64,000 nucleotides of DNA, taken from NCBI RefSeq assembly GCF_949628265.1, contig NC_088790.1, positions 4,468,545 to 4,532,544 of the forward strand. The letters are read 5' to 3'. The position numbers and the translations under genes are program-made. The DNA comes from Cloeon dipterum (Eukaryota > Arthropoda > Insecta > Ephemeroptera > Baetidae). The first letter of the stretch is position 1; each line of letters opens with the position of its first letter. The notes under the pieces are model-generated. The model was not told where the DNA came from and ran no database searches. It saw nothing but the letters and a program-made list of their open reading frames with translations. Below, one piece after another: positions 1-12,523 of this stretch.

Positions 1-99
1 CTGAAAATTGGGAAGGGAGCTTAAATTTTCCTTATTTGTCGTTTCATTATCTGAGAAATTCAGCTGTAAAGTTTGCGTGCCTCTTCAGCAGCGAGCGTC

Positions 100-262
100 A
101 ATTAGTCTCCTTATTGTAAAATAACGATTTATTTTTACAATTTAGGGAATTCGCCTCATAACTTGCACATTATATAGATCGCGACGAGAGGAACTAAAAT
201 CAAGCGAAAAAACACTGACAAAAACCGTTTAATATTTCGAGAAATTTGGCTAATTCAGAAAT
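100..262 (+). repeat. Dispersed repeat family A, copy 1
   Basis: One of the fullest copies. Ordered blocks are tctccttattgtaaaat, cgatttatttt, aatttaggga, agatcgcgacgagaggaa, aatcaagcgaaaaa, cactgacaaaaa and atttcgagaaatttggc. The same blocks recur in the same order at nine other places in the window, on both strands. There is no coding capacity. No target-site duplication was recognised. Confidence 0.7.
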
Positions 263-801
263 TTAACTGTTAATCAGTCGATATTTGTTATTTATTTTAA
301 GTAAATTTTAGTCATAATTTAAATATTTGTCCACTAAAAAACATATGCATTTTTTAGTTTGAATTATTTAAGTCGTGTGTGAAAGGGGTTTTGTCCAAAT
401 TGATTCAGTCATGCGCGTCGCACTGACCGAGCAAAAACTCATGTGTGCGCTTCATGCTTTCTACAGAATTATCAAGCCGAATCGCTCTTTTTATGCAGCG
501 TTATGAAATAATACCCTGTTCTCTCGCTTCATTTCCTCCCGCCGCGTGAAATTGAACACGCCAAGCGTGATATTCTCACCGTGCGCTGCACTTTTTACCA
601 CCGAATGTGCACTCAAGTAAAACAGAAAGTACTTGTTAATTGGCAATTACATCGGCTCCTTCTCGCGGAATTTTAATTGTCATTCATACAATCTCATTTT
701 CAGCTCTGGTTAAGAACACGAGAGAGGTGATCTCGTTATTCTTGATCATAATTAGGGCTTTAAGACGTTTCTTTAGCATCGTTCACTCGCACTAAAGGCT
801 T

Positions 802-835
802 TATATAAACGGCATTGTTTTTAAGATGCTTCAGT
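802..835 (+). promoter_or_regulatory. TATA box and initiator of the cuticular protein gene
   Basis: A TATATAAA box at 802-809 is followed by TCAGT at 831-835, the arthropod initiator consensus. The first T of the box lies 31 bases before the initiator A at 833, which is the canonical spacing. The predicted transcript starts at 833 and gives a 5' leader of about 140 bases before the ATG at 973. The leader contains a short upstream ATG at 826 that closes quickly. Cuticular protein genes commonly use focused TATA promoters, so the context fits. The assignment rests on motifs and spacing only. Confidence 0.7.
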
Positions 836-972
836 TTTTGCAAAGAATGAATATTTAATTAACAAATCGTTTTTTTAACACAGAGAGAAAAATTAATCGT
901 GATCTGTATTTTGAGAAAAAGATAGAAATACACACGCAGTTTAATCGTTAAATTTAACACGGGGAAAATTAA

Positions 973-1865
973 ATGCGGTACATGGTCAGCTATTAGTGAA
1001 AAATCTGATCATTCTGATTTAATTTTCCACCCAGAAAGAGCCATTCAGGTTATTTAAACTAATCTACATTCTGTTTTAATACCCTGAGTAATATATTAAA
1101 TTAATTTTTTATATGTTAATTATATTTTTGCTAATTTTTACTGTTATCAATTTGAAATTCATAGAGGTTTAAATTGATTTAGAATTTAATTTAATAAGAA
1201 AACACAATGCACAGTTGTCCTATATATTTTATTAAAATGACTTTGTGTCGAGCAAAAATGTATTTTCCGGACTTGAAAACTGACCAACAAGGTATTAAGA
1301 AAAAAATCTCGATTTTCAGGCATTCCTGATCGTGGCGGCGGCGGCGGCCACAGCGGCCAACGGCCAGTACAACGGCGGCTACGATGGGCAGCAGCAGTAC
1401 AAGGCGCCGCCGGTGAACATCCTGAGCCACAAGCAGGCGCTGGGCCACGACGGCTCATTCAAGTACTCGTTCGCGGCCGACAACGGGCTGCAGCAGGGCG
1501 AGAGCATCTCCCCCGACGGCAGCAGGGTCGGTTCTTACAGCTACGTCGACCCCAAGGGCAAGACCATCACGGTGCACTACACTGCTGACAAGAACGGCTT
1601 CCACGTGCAGGGCGACCACCTGCCCAAGCCCGTGCAGCCGATCCACCCCGTGCCCGCGCACGCTGCCCCTCAACCCCAGCAACAGGCTTACCACGGATAC
1701 CAGGCCGCCCCCGCGCACAACAACTACAATCACAACGGTGCGCCTTACTACCAGGCAGCCGCCACTAGCCACGACGACGGAGACTACGACTCTGAGGAAG
1801 AAAAGTACGACCCCTCCAAGCCCCATTCTTTCGGTGCCGGCTACTCCTTCCAGATCGGAGGCTAG
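973..1865 (+). CDS. Cuticular protein, RR (Rebers-Riddiford, chitin_bind_4) family
   Basis: Coding exons: 973-984 and 1320-1865, giving 185 residues. The first exon codes only MRYM and ends at a GT donor (gtcagc). The second opens with AFLIVAAAAATAANG, which completes a signal peptide. A 12-base coding first exon is typical of this family. Residues about 35-100 form the R&R chitin-binding region: the stretch DGSFKYSFAADNG, then GSYSYVDPKGKTITVHYTAD, then NGF. This suits the RR-1 type better than RR-2. The tail is rich in Pro, His, Gln and Tyr and ends in an acidic stretch followed by a Gly/Phe end. The protein is secreted and binds chitin in the cuticle. Codon use is very GC-rich compared with the flanks. 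An AATAAA at 2183-2188 is a possible polyadenylation signal. Family is certain; the first exon is inferred. Confidence 0.9.
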
Positions 1866-3021
1866 AAGTCTGCTTTTCTTTTTTTCCTCAAAATCTGTTT
1901 AGTTCTTAAGTCAATCCAGCTCTGTGATCCTTAAAATTAGCTTTCAGAGGGGCGTGTGCGCTTGTTCCTTATTAGGTAGTGTGTGTTGGAGTTTTTTTGC
2001 CAACTGGAGGTGATTATTTTTTAAGGGTTAAAACCCGACAATTACAGTCCTCTTGGCAAAGTTGGAGTTTCCGAGATCTCCTCAAAATTTGTACTCAGTT
2101 ATTGATGAAATTCTTGTTTATATGTTATCTCTAGTTACTTTTTTAATTATCTGAATAAGAGAGCCGCATTTATGTCAGAACAAATAAAAATATATTAAGA
2201 ATTTACAATAGTCCTTTGAAATTTTTAAATCAACAAAACTCTAAATAAGGAAACTTTTAATGAGATAATTTGACAATTTTGTGCCCAAACTCCGTTCTTG
2301 ATCACCCTGATGGCTTCCAAAGGGTTAGCTCTTTATATATAGCCTTAAAAACTTCAGGTCCTTATAGCCTTAAAAAATTCTTAATTAGTAATTTCTTTTC
2401 TCAAGTATTTGTCTTCAAATATGCTAAAAATTTTAGAGAATCGATTTTATATCCAATTCACCACGATTTTTTGGGTCAAAAAACTAGCCAGTGCCATTTT
2501 TATTTATTAATTCCTACGCGTATATTAGGCGATTTAATTTAGGACAGGTCCTCCAAATAAAACATGACAGTTCACATAACCACTTTGAAATGCGTTCAAT
2601 TTGATTTTATTAAAATGCGTAATACGGTGCACATGTTACTATCGCCTAGGCACTAAATCATGTGTGCTGCTCTGTGGTGGCCAACTCTCCAAACAGACAG
2701 AGTGCTCGAATACATATTTAAAGGCTAAATAGCTGCCGAATATTTAATTATCACACGACTCTTTTCGAGAAAAACACTGCAGCGCACTTTTTAAGGCAGA
2801 GAGGTTACTTGACACTTTTCAACTATAATGCTTAATCGCACCAATAGGTTTCTCTTTCTTACTCTCTAAAATTACGAAAAGATCTCGTTTTTTTTGTCTT
2901 TAAATACTATGACAGAAAGCCGCAAACATAGAGGAGTATTAAAGCATACAAATTCATATCAGAGGGTCAGGCGCGGAGTTTAGAGGCTTGCGTGCTCTTT
3001 TTCAGCTGGCTGGCAGGCGAT
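1866..3021. other. Convergent intergenic region between cuticular protein and FAMeT-like genes
   Basis: The two genes point towards each other, so this stretch should hold both 3' untranslated regions. It is AT-rich and has no credible coding exon. A TTTATT at 2606-2611 (AATAAA on the - strand) is a possible polyadenylation signal for the FAMeT-like gene. Confidence 0.6.
2183..2188 (+). terminator. Possible polyadenylation signal of the cuticular protein gene
   Basis: AATAAA lies about 320 bases after the stop codon at 1865, on the same strand, in an AT-rich tract. No other signal lies closer. Cleavage would fall shortly after 2200. Confidence 0.4.
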
Positions 3022-6000
3022 TTACTGGCGAACCAGAACTTCATAGTCTGGGAATCCAAGCTCCTGGCCACCGAAGGGAATGTAGCACGATGCGTGGCTC
3101 GGGTGCACCTGAAATTGGAACAGGGGGAATTAAATTGTTTCCGCTATAACGATCGCTTGGGTTTTTATTTGATGGAAAATAAAATTGCTCTCATTTTTCT
3201 CCTCTGCAAGGGTATTCACATAAATTCTGTTAAACAAAAATTCCAAATTTGTCAGATACATGAAATTTTGTTTAAAAAATCATTTTTTTTGGAAAACAAA
3301 GAAAATAATTGAATTAAAATTTTTATATAAAGTCCAACTCTTTCTAGATTTGGAAACTTTAGTAAATTAATTAGTGTCTGACCAGGGAACGTCAGACACA
3401 TTCTGAGAGCTGTTGAAATTTTCTATTCCACACTTCTTTCTTCATCTTTTACTCGCAAGAATGCAGAATTTAAATATTAATGTCAAAAACATTCGCCAAA
3501 CATACTTTTCCAAGGGTGGTGGTGCCCTCATGCTGCACTCTGCCTACGAAGAGGGTCTCGCCGTCCTCAGCGCGCCCGCCAGGCAATGCGTTCTCAGGGA
3601 TTTCGTCGCCCTCGTTGACCTGCACCCAGACAGGTTTGCAGCCGCACAGGATCTCAAACTCCTCCTTTCCGTGCTCCTCGCCGCCCCAGGCCACGTAGGT
3701 TGTGCCGTGGGCAGGCACGTATTTTCCAGGCAGCAGGGCGCCCTCGTGCTTGGCCCTGGCGATGTACAGTTCGCATTCGAGGTCGGCTCCACCGACGACG
3801 GCGCCTTCGGGCAGGTCATCGCCGGCTTTGGTGGGCACCCAGCACGCCTCCCCAGGGGTTTCCACTGGTTCTAGACCTGAGGGATATTTTTGCTGATTAT
3901 TACTTACATTGGTTTTTGGTTTGTTGATGTTTAAACAACCCTCACGAAGCGAGCGCACCTTTTAATCCGAAAATTATCGTGTTTTTTGCTACCACTTGAT
4001 TGTGTCTGATATAAAGATGACATTTTTGCCTAAGGAATTTATGGTTTTTACGAATTTAAACTGCCGTAATGGCTTTTTACCAAATGAGGGTGAAATTTTC
4101 TCAATTGCAAGGGGACACTATTGCTCATAGCATGATTTAAATTTTGCAAATTTCGGCAATCTCATATCTAAACATTATTTCCCTTCGATATTTTGAAAAA
4201 CGGACCCGATTTTAGAGTCTTTCTTTGACCTGAAATTGGTCAACGTTAGCAAGTTATTGAGTATGAAGGGGTTAAGTTTTTCAATCTATCTCCATCTTAA
4301 CAAAAGTAAATAAATAACATATTTAATCTACAATTTGCTCAAGAATCACCTTTTTAAAAATCGCAAACTTTGCGCTCCTATAAAATAGGCAATTATTGTC
4401 AACGAAGTTTTCTGTCATCTAATTTCAAACTGTATGTGGAGAAAAATCAATCTTGTCGGATTAATAGGCGCGCCCTCCTTGACACAAGAGCAAATATCGG
4501 TGCGTGCAAAGTTGAGTGTTTATATATTTTTTTAAAAACATTTTTATTGTTTAATTTCCAGGGGCTTGCTTTAAAGGGGCATTTAATCGTGGGATTTACA
4601 GCATTTTTAAATCGGCTTTATTAGTTATTAAACGAAATTCCAGAAATTTTTATGATATCAGTCGATAGCACGTGAATTAAACATTCTGTTTGACACGAGA
4701 AAATGCAACTGTATACTAAAAAAATTACTGTGCTACTGTCGGGACGGCCATAAAAGTAAAATTTTTTGGCATGTCCAGTCCAGCAAGCGCGAGCGAGTGT
4801 AATCTACACGACATTGCTTTCGTGAGTCTAGAGTTACAATGCATGGTAATTACCCTAAAAAGTACGTATATATCTAATTTGAATATTCAGGAAGCTCGCG
4901 TTTTGCTCCATCATTCTCCTTCTCGTCACTATTATACACTTTCTAAATTAATGCGGCGGACTTTTATCAATGCACCAAATCAACAGAGTGACAACAAAAG
5001 AAAAGGCGGTGCAAAAGGCAAGGCCACGCGCGCATTGAAGTTAATTAATCTAATTTTGCAGATGGATTACAATCAACATGGCGATCTAGGGTGTGCGATA
5101 TTTGGGGTTGCAGCAGCAGCACGCAATGATTGGAAACGAAGCCAGTATAGGATATAATTAGTAGGAATAGAGAAAGACCAAAACCAGCAGCAGCAACAGC
5201 GTCAGACCCATTTCTCACTCTCATGCCTCATAGACAAATGCAAGTTTTATTTTGTCAGTGGATGCATCTGTACCTTCGCTCTCTTCCTTCTCTTCGGCGG
5301 TCTCTTTCTCCTCGCCGTCAGCCTCCTCGCCTTCTGGCCCAGCCACTATTTCCATGAGTTGTTAGAGAAACACACAACTTTCACTCTCGCACAAATAAAA
5401 TGAATTTTTACGAAAAATAAACGTTAGCATGCAAGGGTGAAAGAGAAGTAAAACAGTTATATCGGACGGCGAGATCAGCAGCTTACACGGTGGCCAGATG
5501 AACTTAGTAGATTATGCCAAGTAGCCTTTTCAAGATTCCAACCAACGATAAAAAGGTATTAAGAAAATTAACAGTAGTTAAAAGCTATTTCTACACCACA
5601 ACGACGAACAGACGGACTTTCCACAAATATAATGAATAACTATTGCGGACCTTTCAAGTGCGTTTGACGAGAGGGAACGCTGATCTGCCAATCGCCTCGG
5701 GCGCCCCAGCACGTTCTTACGGCAAAGTGCGAAATGGTAAAGGGTTCAGGGTCCTGGTGCACGAATATTACTGCGTCGTTTTCATCCAGAAGGGTCACGA
5801 GACCATTTTGCCACGAAAGCTGGAATCTGCGGTAAGCTCCCTGTGGAGGGGCAAGGTGCGAGATGAGCGAATGTGCAAGTCAAAGCAATGAAATAAGATA
5901 AGTATTATTTAGATGAAAGGGCTTTTCAAAATAGAAGCTATTATTCACATTTTTTCTGAATTTCAAAAAGAAAAGATCATGTTTTATTGCCTTATATTAT

Positions 6001-7960
6001 TGAGAGAAAAAATTTCAAAAATATTTACACACTAGAAAAATATTTAGTTTAACTCGCACTTATTAGATAATAAGGACTTTCATTCAACATAAGCCAACTT
6101 AATTCAACGCAATTCTTTCTAAAAATATGTGCAATAGTTATAAATATTATTGCTTGTACGTCTTCCTAAAATTTAAATGAGAAGCAAAAGAACCAACAAT
6201 AATGAAAATCAACTCCTTTTAAATCATATGAATATTTCACATATTTATGATTTACTTTTTCAGAAAAAAATGCGGTTTTAGTGCATTGCTTCTATTATGA
6301 AAAACCTAGGTGAATGAGTGCAATTTGGGATAATTAAGCTGTACCGAATCTAAAATGTCGGGCGTGTCAACCACCACCAAATCAGGCTTGGTTTGGTTTT
6401 TCCTAAGGGCGCATTTGCTGTTGTTCCAGCCTCCAATGAAGACCTCATACTGAGGTACGTCCTGAGTTGGACATACCCTCAGGCAGACATGAGCGTCGTG
6501 AGCGGCACGCACGCTGAGCTGCAAAGAACCGCCGTCCTGGATCCGCGGAGCCGCAGTTAATCTGTACGGCGCACCGTCCTGAGTTTCAAACTTTGCTAAC
6601 CGTGCAAAATTGCAAAGATTTTTTATGACCAATTCAAAGCATTTTCAATCGACGGCGTAGTGACTCACCTTGTTCGATTTCCCACTCGCCGCTGGCTCCC
6701 CAGGCGGTGCGGAGGCCATAGTGAGTGATCTCGAAGGGCTCAGGGTCGGTGAAGGACAGGAAGGGCTCTTCCTCGCCCTCACGCCCGACCTCGATTTTGC
6801 AGTCGGAATTCCACGAAACCCAGAATCCGCGGAACTCGTCAGCGGAAAGCACGTCGGGAGTCTCGGCTTCGGCCTAATTTTAGCAAACAGATGTAGCGGA
6901 CTGTAAAAAGAGGATTTAAAAAGAGATCGATACCCTGTCTGGCTTGGTGCGGTCGCGCCTGATGGCGCATTTGCTGTTATCCCAGCCGCCGATGAAGATT
7001 TCGTAGATGGGAGTGGCTTCCTGATCCTCTGAAGAACTGAGGCAAACGTGCGCGTCGTGGGCAACCTTCACCTTGAATCGCAAGACGCACGACGAGTTGG
7101 TGGTAGATACCTCTTGGAAATCGTAGTCCATGCTGTCTTCGGTGTGCAGTTCTGCAAAAATTATTGAAGTGGTTTGGTTAATTTTCATTTTATTGCAATC
7201 TGCTTCCAGTAGTGACTGGTCTGTCCGTTGGTTATTAATTAAAAAAAAGGAAAATAAGAAAGACCCTGCTGTATTTTCATCAGGAGGGTACAAAAGGAAG
7301 TAAAAACCTCATTCATAATAATTATAATATATTTGTAATGTTATTCAAATTTATTATTTTAGTTAAAATCGTTCGTAATAATTAATTGTTTTTTAATTCC
7401 TCCAAAAATCTTTTCAACAGTTGTAATTTATAAAGTCATTCTTAAATCTGATTGTGAGCTTGAAAGTGGGGCGAAAATTTTATTTTCAAAATAATTTTCA
7501 TGATTTATCCCGTTCGAATCAAGTTTTGGATAATCGTGAGCCAGAATTTCTAAAAGCAATAAGCTTCTGGCTTCGGGTGTGACCGGAAACTACCGAATTC
7601 CATATTTTTGCGAGTTTTACAGGTTTCCAAAAATCAAAACCCGGAAATTTCGAGCATCCTTTACTTTTTCAGGTTAATCGTAGAGAATTATTATCGGACA
7701 CGCCGTTCAAATTCGTTTTTTTCTGTTTGTGTCAAAAACAGCAAAATTCCCTTAGACAGTCTTAGACATCCCTTCAACCCCATTTTTTCACCTTTCGTGA
7801 CACTCTTTGGCCTGCCATGACCAGGCGCCCGGGCCGACAAGTCAATGTTGGAGTAGCGTTTGCGACCCGTGGCGTAGTGCTCGCTAACGTACTCGGGGCG
7901 ACACCCTGGCTCGACGCGGCCAATAACGTGGCCGCAGTGACCGTGGCCGAACATCTCACC
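3022..7960 (-). CDS. Farnesoic acid O-methyltransferase-like protein: two FA domains plus two DM9 repeats
   Basis: Exons in order of transcription: 7960-7792, 7151-6934, 6873-6669, 6595-6345, 5840-5651, 5345-5274, 3876-3506, 3108-3022. From the ATG at 7954 this gives 518 residues with all phases consistent. FA domain 1 (about 60-194) has HDAHVCL, YEIFIGGWDNSKCAIR, FRGFWVSW and GEWEIE. FA domain 2 (about 200-335) repeats the pattern with YEVFIGGWNNSKCALR and GDWQIS. A 24-residue acidic linker exon (EEADGEEKETAEEKEE) follows. Two DM9 repeats then carry GALLPGKYVPAHG, YVAWGG, LFVGRVQHEG and HPSHASCYIPFGG. In other insects the usual FAMeT layout has one FA domain followed by DM9. Despite the name, a methyltransferase activity is not established for the family; DM9 proteins elsewhere act as carbohydrate-binding lectins. 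The first exon opens at a good acceptor, so coding may extend further upstream. The donor at 5651 (gtccgc) is weak. Confidence 0.88.
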
Positions 7961-10254
7961 CTAAACAAACGTGAATTTTGTAAAAATTCATAATAAATCG
8001 TTACTATTCAGCAAACGTGTAGTCGTAATTGTAGATTATAATAATTGTAACTGTAACACTTATTTGTAAGTCCAGGAAAAGCAATCAAACAACGACACTT
8101 TCACTTTCATTTTGCCCCTTACTAACTTGATTCACTCTTCACGCATGCTCTCTCTTACGCTATCTCGCAATCGTGCGGGAATAGTTCAAAAGTTAGACTC
8201 ATGAATATGTAACAATTTATTTGTTTCAACCTCAATAAATAGCGTATTTATCAGGCTATTATGGGACGTGAGGTGGAGTCGAGCGGTATGCAATTTTTTG
8301 TAAATTTGTTTCTTAGCGCCTGAGACGTCTTTGTTAACACATAGTTTGTGTTTCGACAACGTCCACAAGAAAATACTATTTCACCGAATCTCATCTTCTA
8401 CGCGTCAAATTGAAAAAAATAGACACCGTTCGACTCGTCATGATCTCCTCTATAGGTGACTGAAGCTGTCAACGGGTTCCAAAACTTTTAAAGTGACCAA
8501 AGGGAAATAACTGCATTTCCGCTTGTTGGCGGCAAATGACGTTACTAATTTAGAGCGCGTAAGCTAAAAATCTATTAATTTTCAAATTGGCCAAGGCCAA
8601 GGGATTGAATTAGAGTCCAAAAATGCTCTCGCCATTGCTGGGACACAAGGAAATGCAGAGAAACCGTAAAGTGTGCGAAACAAAACGGTTTGCGTGCTTC
8701 TGAATATTTTGATATATAACCAAATCTATTTTTAGAAATTACTTCATCGCACACATTTAGTCGGCGTGGTATTTCACGCTGATAGCTTCTCACCAGTTGA
8801 CCTTTAACTTAAAAGGCCTTTGCCAAACTCGGAGAGGCATTTTAAATACATATGCGTGGAAATACCGTAGCTCTTTATGGAACATAAAACTATGACGGCC
8901 AGAAGAAACGAGGCTCGCGTGTTTTGCCACATTTGTGTTTTGGGCAATTAAGTAGGGCATTTGCATTTTATCAGATGACAGGAGTGCCCAAAGAGGCAGC
9001 CATTAATATGTGAAAAATGCAATTTACAAGCTCGTATAATGAAACGTGAGAGCGTCTAATTGAAACACTGTGCGGACAGCTGAACAGCTTCGACGGAGAA
9101 AAATTGCGCACATAACATTATACGAGTACTGACATCATCACGAAAAGTGAACATTAGTAAGTTGATATCGAGGCAAGGTCACTGCTTGATACAGATATTA
9201 ATTTCAATTGTTAGTTCATGATCTATCCAACGGTGTGCAAAATTTGAGAAAAAATATCCTAAATTTTTAAATCGCCATTTTACAATAAGGAGACAGTTTT
9301 CTCGCATGCAAAGTTCTGAGCTGATTTTCTGAGAAATTTAAACGGCAAACTTGTGCAAATTTAAAAGCATTTTCCCCAATTTTGTTACTGTATTAAAGTC
9401 AAAGATATAAAAATTATTTTAAAATTTACCAAAGGTATACTACACACTGCTTGACTTCCATTTTCTCTAATTATTATTACTTCAAAGTGTTGTTAAATGG
9501 GTGGATTAGGCTACTAATGAAACAATTATTTTTCAGTAAAACAGTCATTAGTGGCCAGTGCAATAAACCAATTATATCCGCTTGTGTCGCAAGTCCATAA
9601 GGGTCAAATAAATGTTAAGTGAAAGTCATCGGAGGGTAGGCAGCAAAGTGGGCCGCCCGTTCATTTGAATTTTCCAAAAAATATAATCAGCACGCGCGCG
9701 CGGGGGCAATTAAATGCGTTGGAATAGACCGAAACTTGTGGCGTGGCGATTTTCCGTGAGATAATTTCTCGCCGCCCTCCCTAACTAACTGAGCATGCAA
9801 CAAGGCTCTATAATATTTTCTAATTCATTATTCATTGGCGCGCGGGTGATAATAGGACGAAACACGAACGCCCACACACTACAATCGAACGTGATAAATC
9901 TGAACTTATGGGCAGCCAGACGTCGAAAGCTGATTAAAAAATTTCACGACCTCTAATATTAAAAATACCTTAACAACACCTGTGTTTCCAGACGAAATTA
10001 ACGCCTCGAATCAAATTTGCATAGGCAGAAGTGAAACTCACACCTTTCTGTTTACATTTCCCATCCGAAGGATCCTGCTAACTACTTTTGAGCCCAAATT
10101 ACGCAATAAAAAGTGTTTTCTTTCCATTTGAGTGAGGCAACGCATCTAACAGTCAAACAATAACAATATTAAAAGCTTTGACCCTTGGCTTCCGCTTGCA
10201 CAAGAAATGAAGAGAGAAGAAAATAGTCACCTGCAGAAAAAAATTATTTTTTAT
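7961..10254. other. Non-coding region upstream of the FAMeT-like gene
   Basis: No coding exon is supported here. The acceptor at 7960 implies that at least one 5' exon of the FAMeT-like gene lies upstream on the - strand, but I could not place it. A diverged copy of repeat family A lies at about 9255-9350. Confidence 0.5.
9255..9350 (-). repeat. Dispersed repeat family A, fragment
   Basis: Reverse orientation. The block caataaggagaca (9283-9295) is the complement of the family core tctccttattg. The rest is strongly diverged. Confidence 0.4.
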
Positions 10255-10520
10255 AAATTGACTCGTATATATATGCCAGCAAAAAATACCGAAATAGCCA
10301 AAATAAAGCTATACTACAAGGTGTTAGATTTATGCACGTAATTTTCCCAGCAGAACGCTTTTCTGTAGGAAAATTTGGGCAGATTCCAAAATGTAATGTT
10401 TATTTAAATCCGACCCCGTATATGGCAGTTTGAAAATGTTTAATAATTTGACTGTTAAATTACGTAGGCGTGAACCATAAATTCCTTTGTATTTTAACGA
10501 ATAACTCCTAAATTTTATGA
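10255..10520 (+). repeat. Dispersed repeat family B, copy 1
   Basis: The segment shares ordered blocks with 41010-41240 and 46483-46850. The blocks are 'ccagcaaaaa..', 'gaaatag.caaaataaagct', 'attttccca..agcac/acgcttttct', then 'ggaaaattt' and a final 'aaattacg.aggcgt' with 'aaccataaatt'. The copies are diverged and gapped, which suggests old non-autonomous insertions. No coding capacity and no terminal repeats were seen. Confidence 0.55.
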
Positions 10521-11770
10521 TCAAAAGCTATATGCTCTTCATTTTCAACGTCTAACTTTGACATTTATATGCGTCTCTAGGTTCTATTATTTCCTCGAGG
10601 GGAATGTTAAACGCTTCCTATTTCCTTCTCGATTCAATTCACGCAAAGGGAGGGCACGCAGCAATATTTCTTCCACTCATACACAGCGATGAGGAATAAT
10701 TATAATAAAGCGGCGGAAGGACGAGGAAAATATAAGGTAATTTTATGCGTCGGGTAGAGGAAAATGCAGATTATTCCCGATTAGCATATAAATTCCTTTG
10801 TGATTTTTAAAGCCGCGCCACTGCTCATGTTTGGCACTTCACGAGGCATCACGTGAGCATTTTGTATCATGTGACGATCATGAGTTTCTTCTTCAATGAC
10901 AAATATTCTCACTCACGCGGTAATGGAATTATGCAAGATTAGAGGCGCCATTACTGTACATGCATATAATATATCATTTAATATCTCTTCGAAAGCGAAA
11001 CCGAATACGGAATACGCTCTATGACATGCCACGATTAATTCGTTTCACAAAGTGGTCGCAGCGTGCTTATCGACTGCGGTGCGGCGAATAGTCTACGAGT
11101 CTAGCCACGCTCGTCCCCTCTGCACTGGCGTTGCTGGACCACCCCAAAAATATCGACGATTCACCCCAAGGAGAAAAGTACACGACGCAATGTTTTACTA
11201 ACCACGTGACACAAAAAGCAGTCTGCGCGGAAAGTGAAATAATAAAAGGTTAAAAAGCGGACAGCAACAATTTCGAAATGCTCATAAATTATTCACGAAT
11301 CTCTTTTCCTCGTCAGGGGTAATAAAAGGACAATATCGGCCTACGTGCAAATTGCGGCTGAAAGCTGTAAATCACGGTGTTTAATGTTCGATAAAAATGT
11401 GCGCTTATTACCATATTTAAATTTAAATTCCTTCAGTTTGTAGATTCGACAAAATTAACATATTTTGTTTTCTTTACTTAAAAATATTGTCCAAATCGAA
11501 ATTAAATTGATCCAGTATGAAGTATGACCAAACATAGCTTGTAATTTGAAATGCCAGATTTACTACTCAGATGATTTTTGATTAAATTTCACAGGTCAGA
11601 GGAAACATTAGCATATATATTAAATTCGATGTCCTTTAGGTTAAAGGTTAATTTTAGTTGTTCAATAAAATTTTGGAAATGAGCTCAGGATTTTGGAATT
11701 TTGAATATATGTGCTTAAATGTGTTCTCGTGACTCGTGTGAAAATTTCAGGGTGGTGTTATTTTTCATTT
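10521..11770. other. Non-coding intergenic DNA
   Basis: AT-rich sequence with no ORF that looks like a real exon on either strand. I see no repeat or RNA gene here. Confidence 0.5.
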
Positions 11771-11891
11771 TTACGTGCAAATGGGTAACTTTCAGGAAAT
11801 TCAAACCAAACGCGAGCTTGTGTGTTTGTGCTTTGGTCGATTGGCTGCAGCACGAAAAAAAACAGAGCTCTGGTAAATAATAAAATATGCG
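11771..11891 (+). repeat. Recent 121-bp direct repeat, left copy
   Basis: The segment begins ttacgtgcaaatggg and ends aaataataaaatatgcg. It is identical to 12524-12645 apart from one base in an A run (8 versus 9). The flanks do not match. Such identity in non-coding DNA points to a recent duplication, recent insertion of the same element, or an assembly effect. Confidence 0.9.
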
Positions 11892-12523
11892 TTATTTTTC
11901 ATTTTTGAAAAATACCGCTTCAAAACATAAAAAACACGAAATTTAAGACTTTTCTTGTTTTGAAAATTTGTTAACTCTAAATCTCGGGTTCCAACCAACA
12001 GAATTGCATAAATAGAACACAGTTAGATTCCCCTTGACCTTTGAATTCATGTATATATTCCAGCAAAACAAATTATCAAATAATGAAATTAATTTTGATA
12101 AAAAAACTGGTTGCTAATGGTAAAAAATTCCACTGCGAGACTTGAAAAAAATACGAGTCTGTATGCTCACTCATTTCACTATGCTGGTATTGAATTAATG
12201 AAAACAATATCTATAAAGGAAGATATAATCAACATAACTCAGGTAGGTCAGTGAAAACAAAACATCATTAGCGTCAGAAGGTCGAACTATTGGAAAAATA
12301 GATACCATCTCATCTATGGTCTAGCATAATATAAAAATTACTCCTCTCCAAGGCTAAATTTACAAACTCAGTAAATAAAAATACAATTGGAAGAGCTAAT
12401 ACATAAATACATTGGCATCATGGGTTATAAATAATAACGATTACGCGACTCAAGTGCGTGGTGCTTGTGATGTCATGGAAGGGATGACCTCACCAATCCG
12501 GTTCAGAGCGAAAATTTATCGCC

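Noticed and set aside
2992-3312. 106-codon + strand frame
   Set aside because: The - strand of this stretch carries the last FAMeT-like exon (3108-3022) with a clear DM9 end, acceptor and stop.
3413-3874. 153-codon + strand frame
   Set aside because: It is antisense to the DM9 exon 3876-3506, which has the family motifs and matched splice phases.
4771-5157. 128-codon + strand frame
   Set aside because: It lies in an intron of the FAMeT-like gene, has no domain, and AT-rich codon use.
5640-5660. In-frame TAG just after the second FA domain as the gene's end
   Set aside because: Possible for an isoform, but the phase-1 donor before it joins in frame to the acidic exon and DM9, giving the complete family layout.
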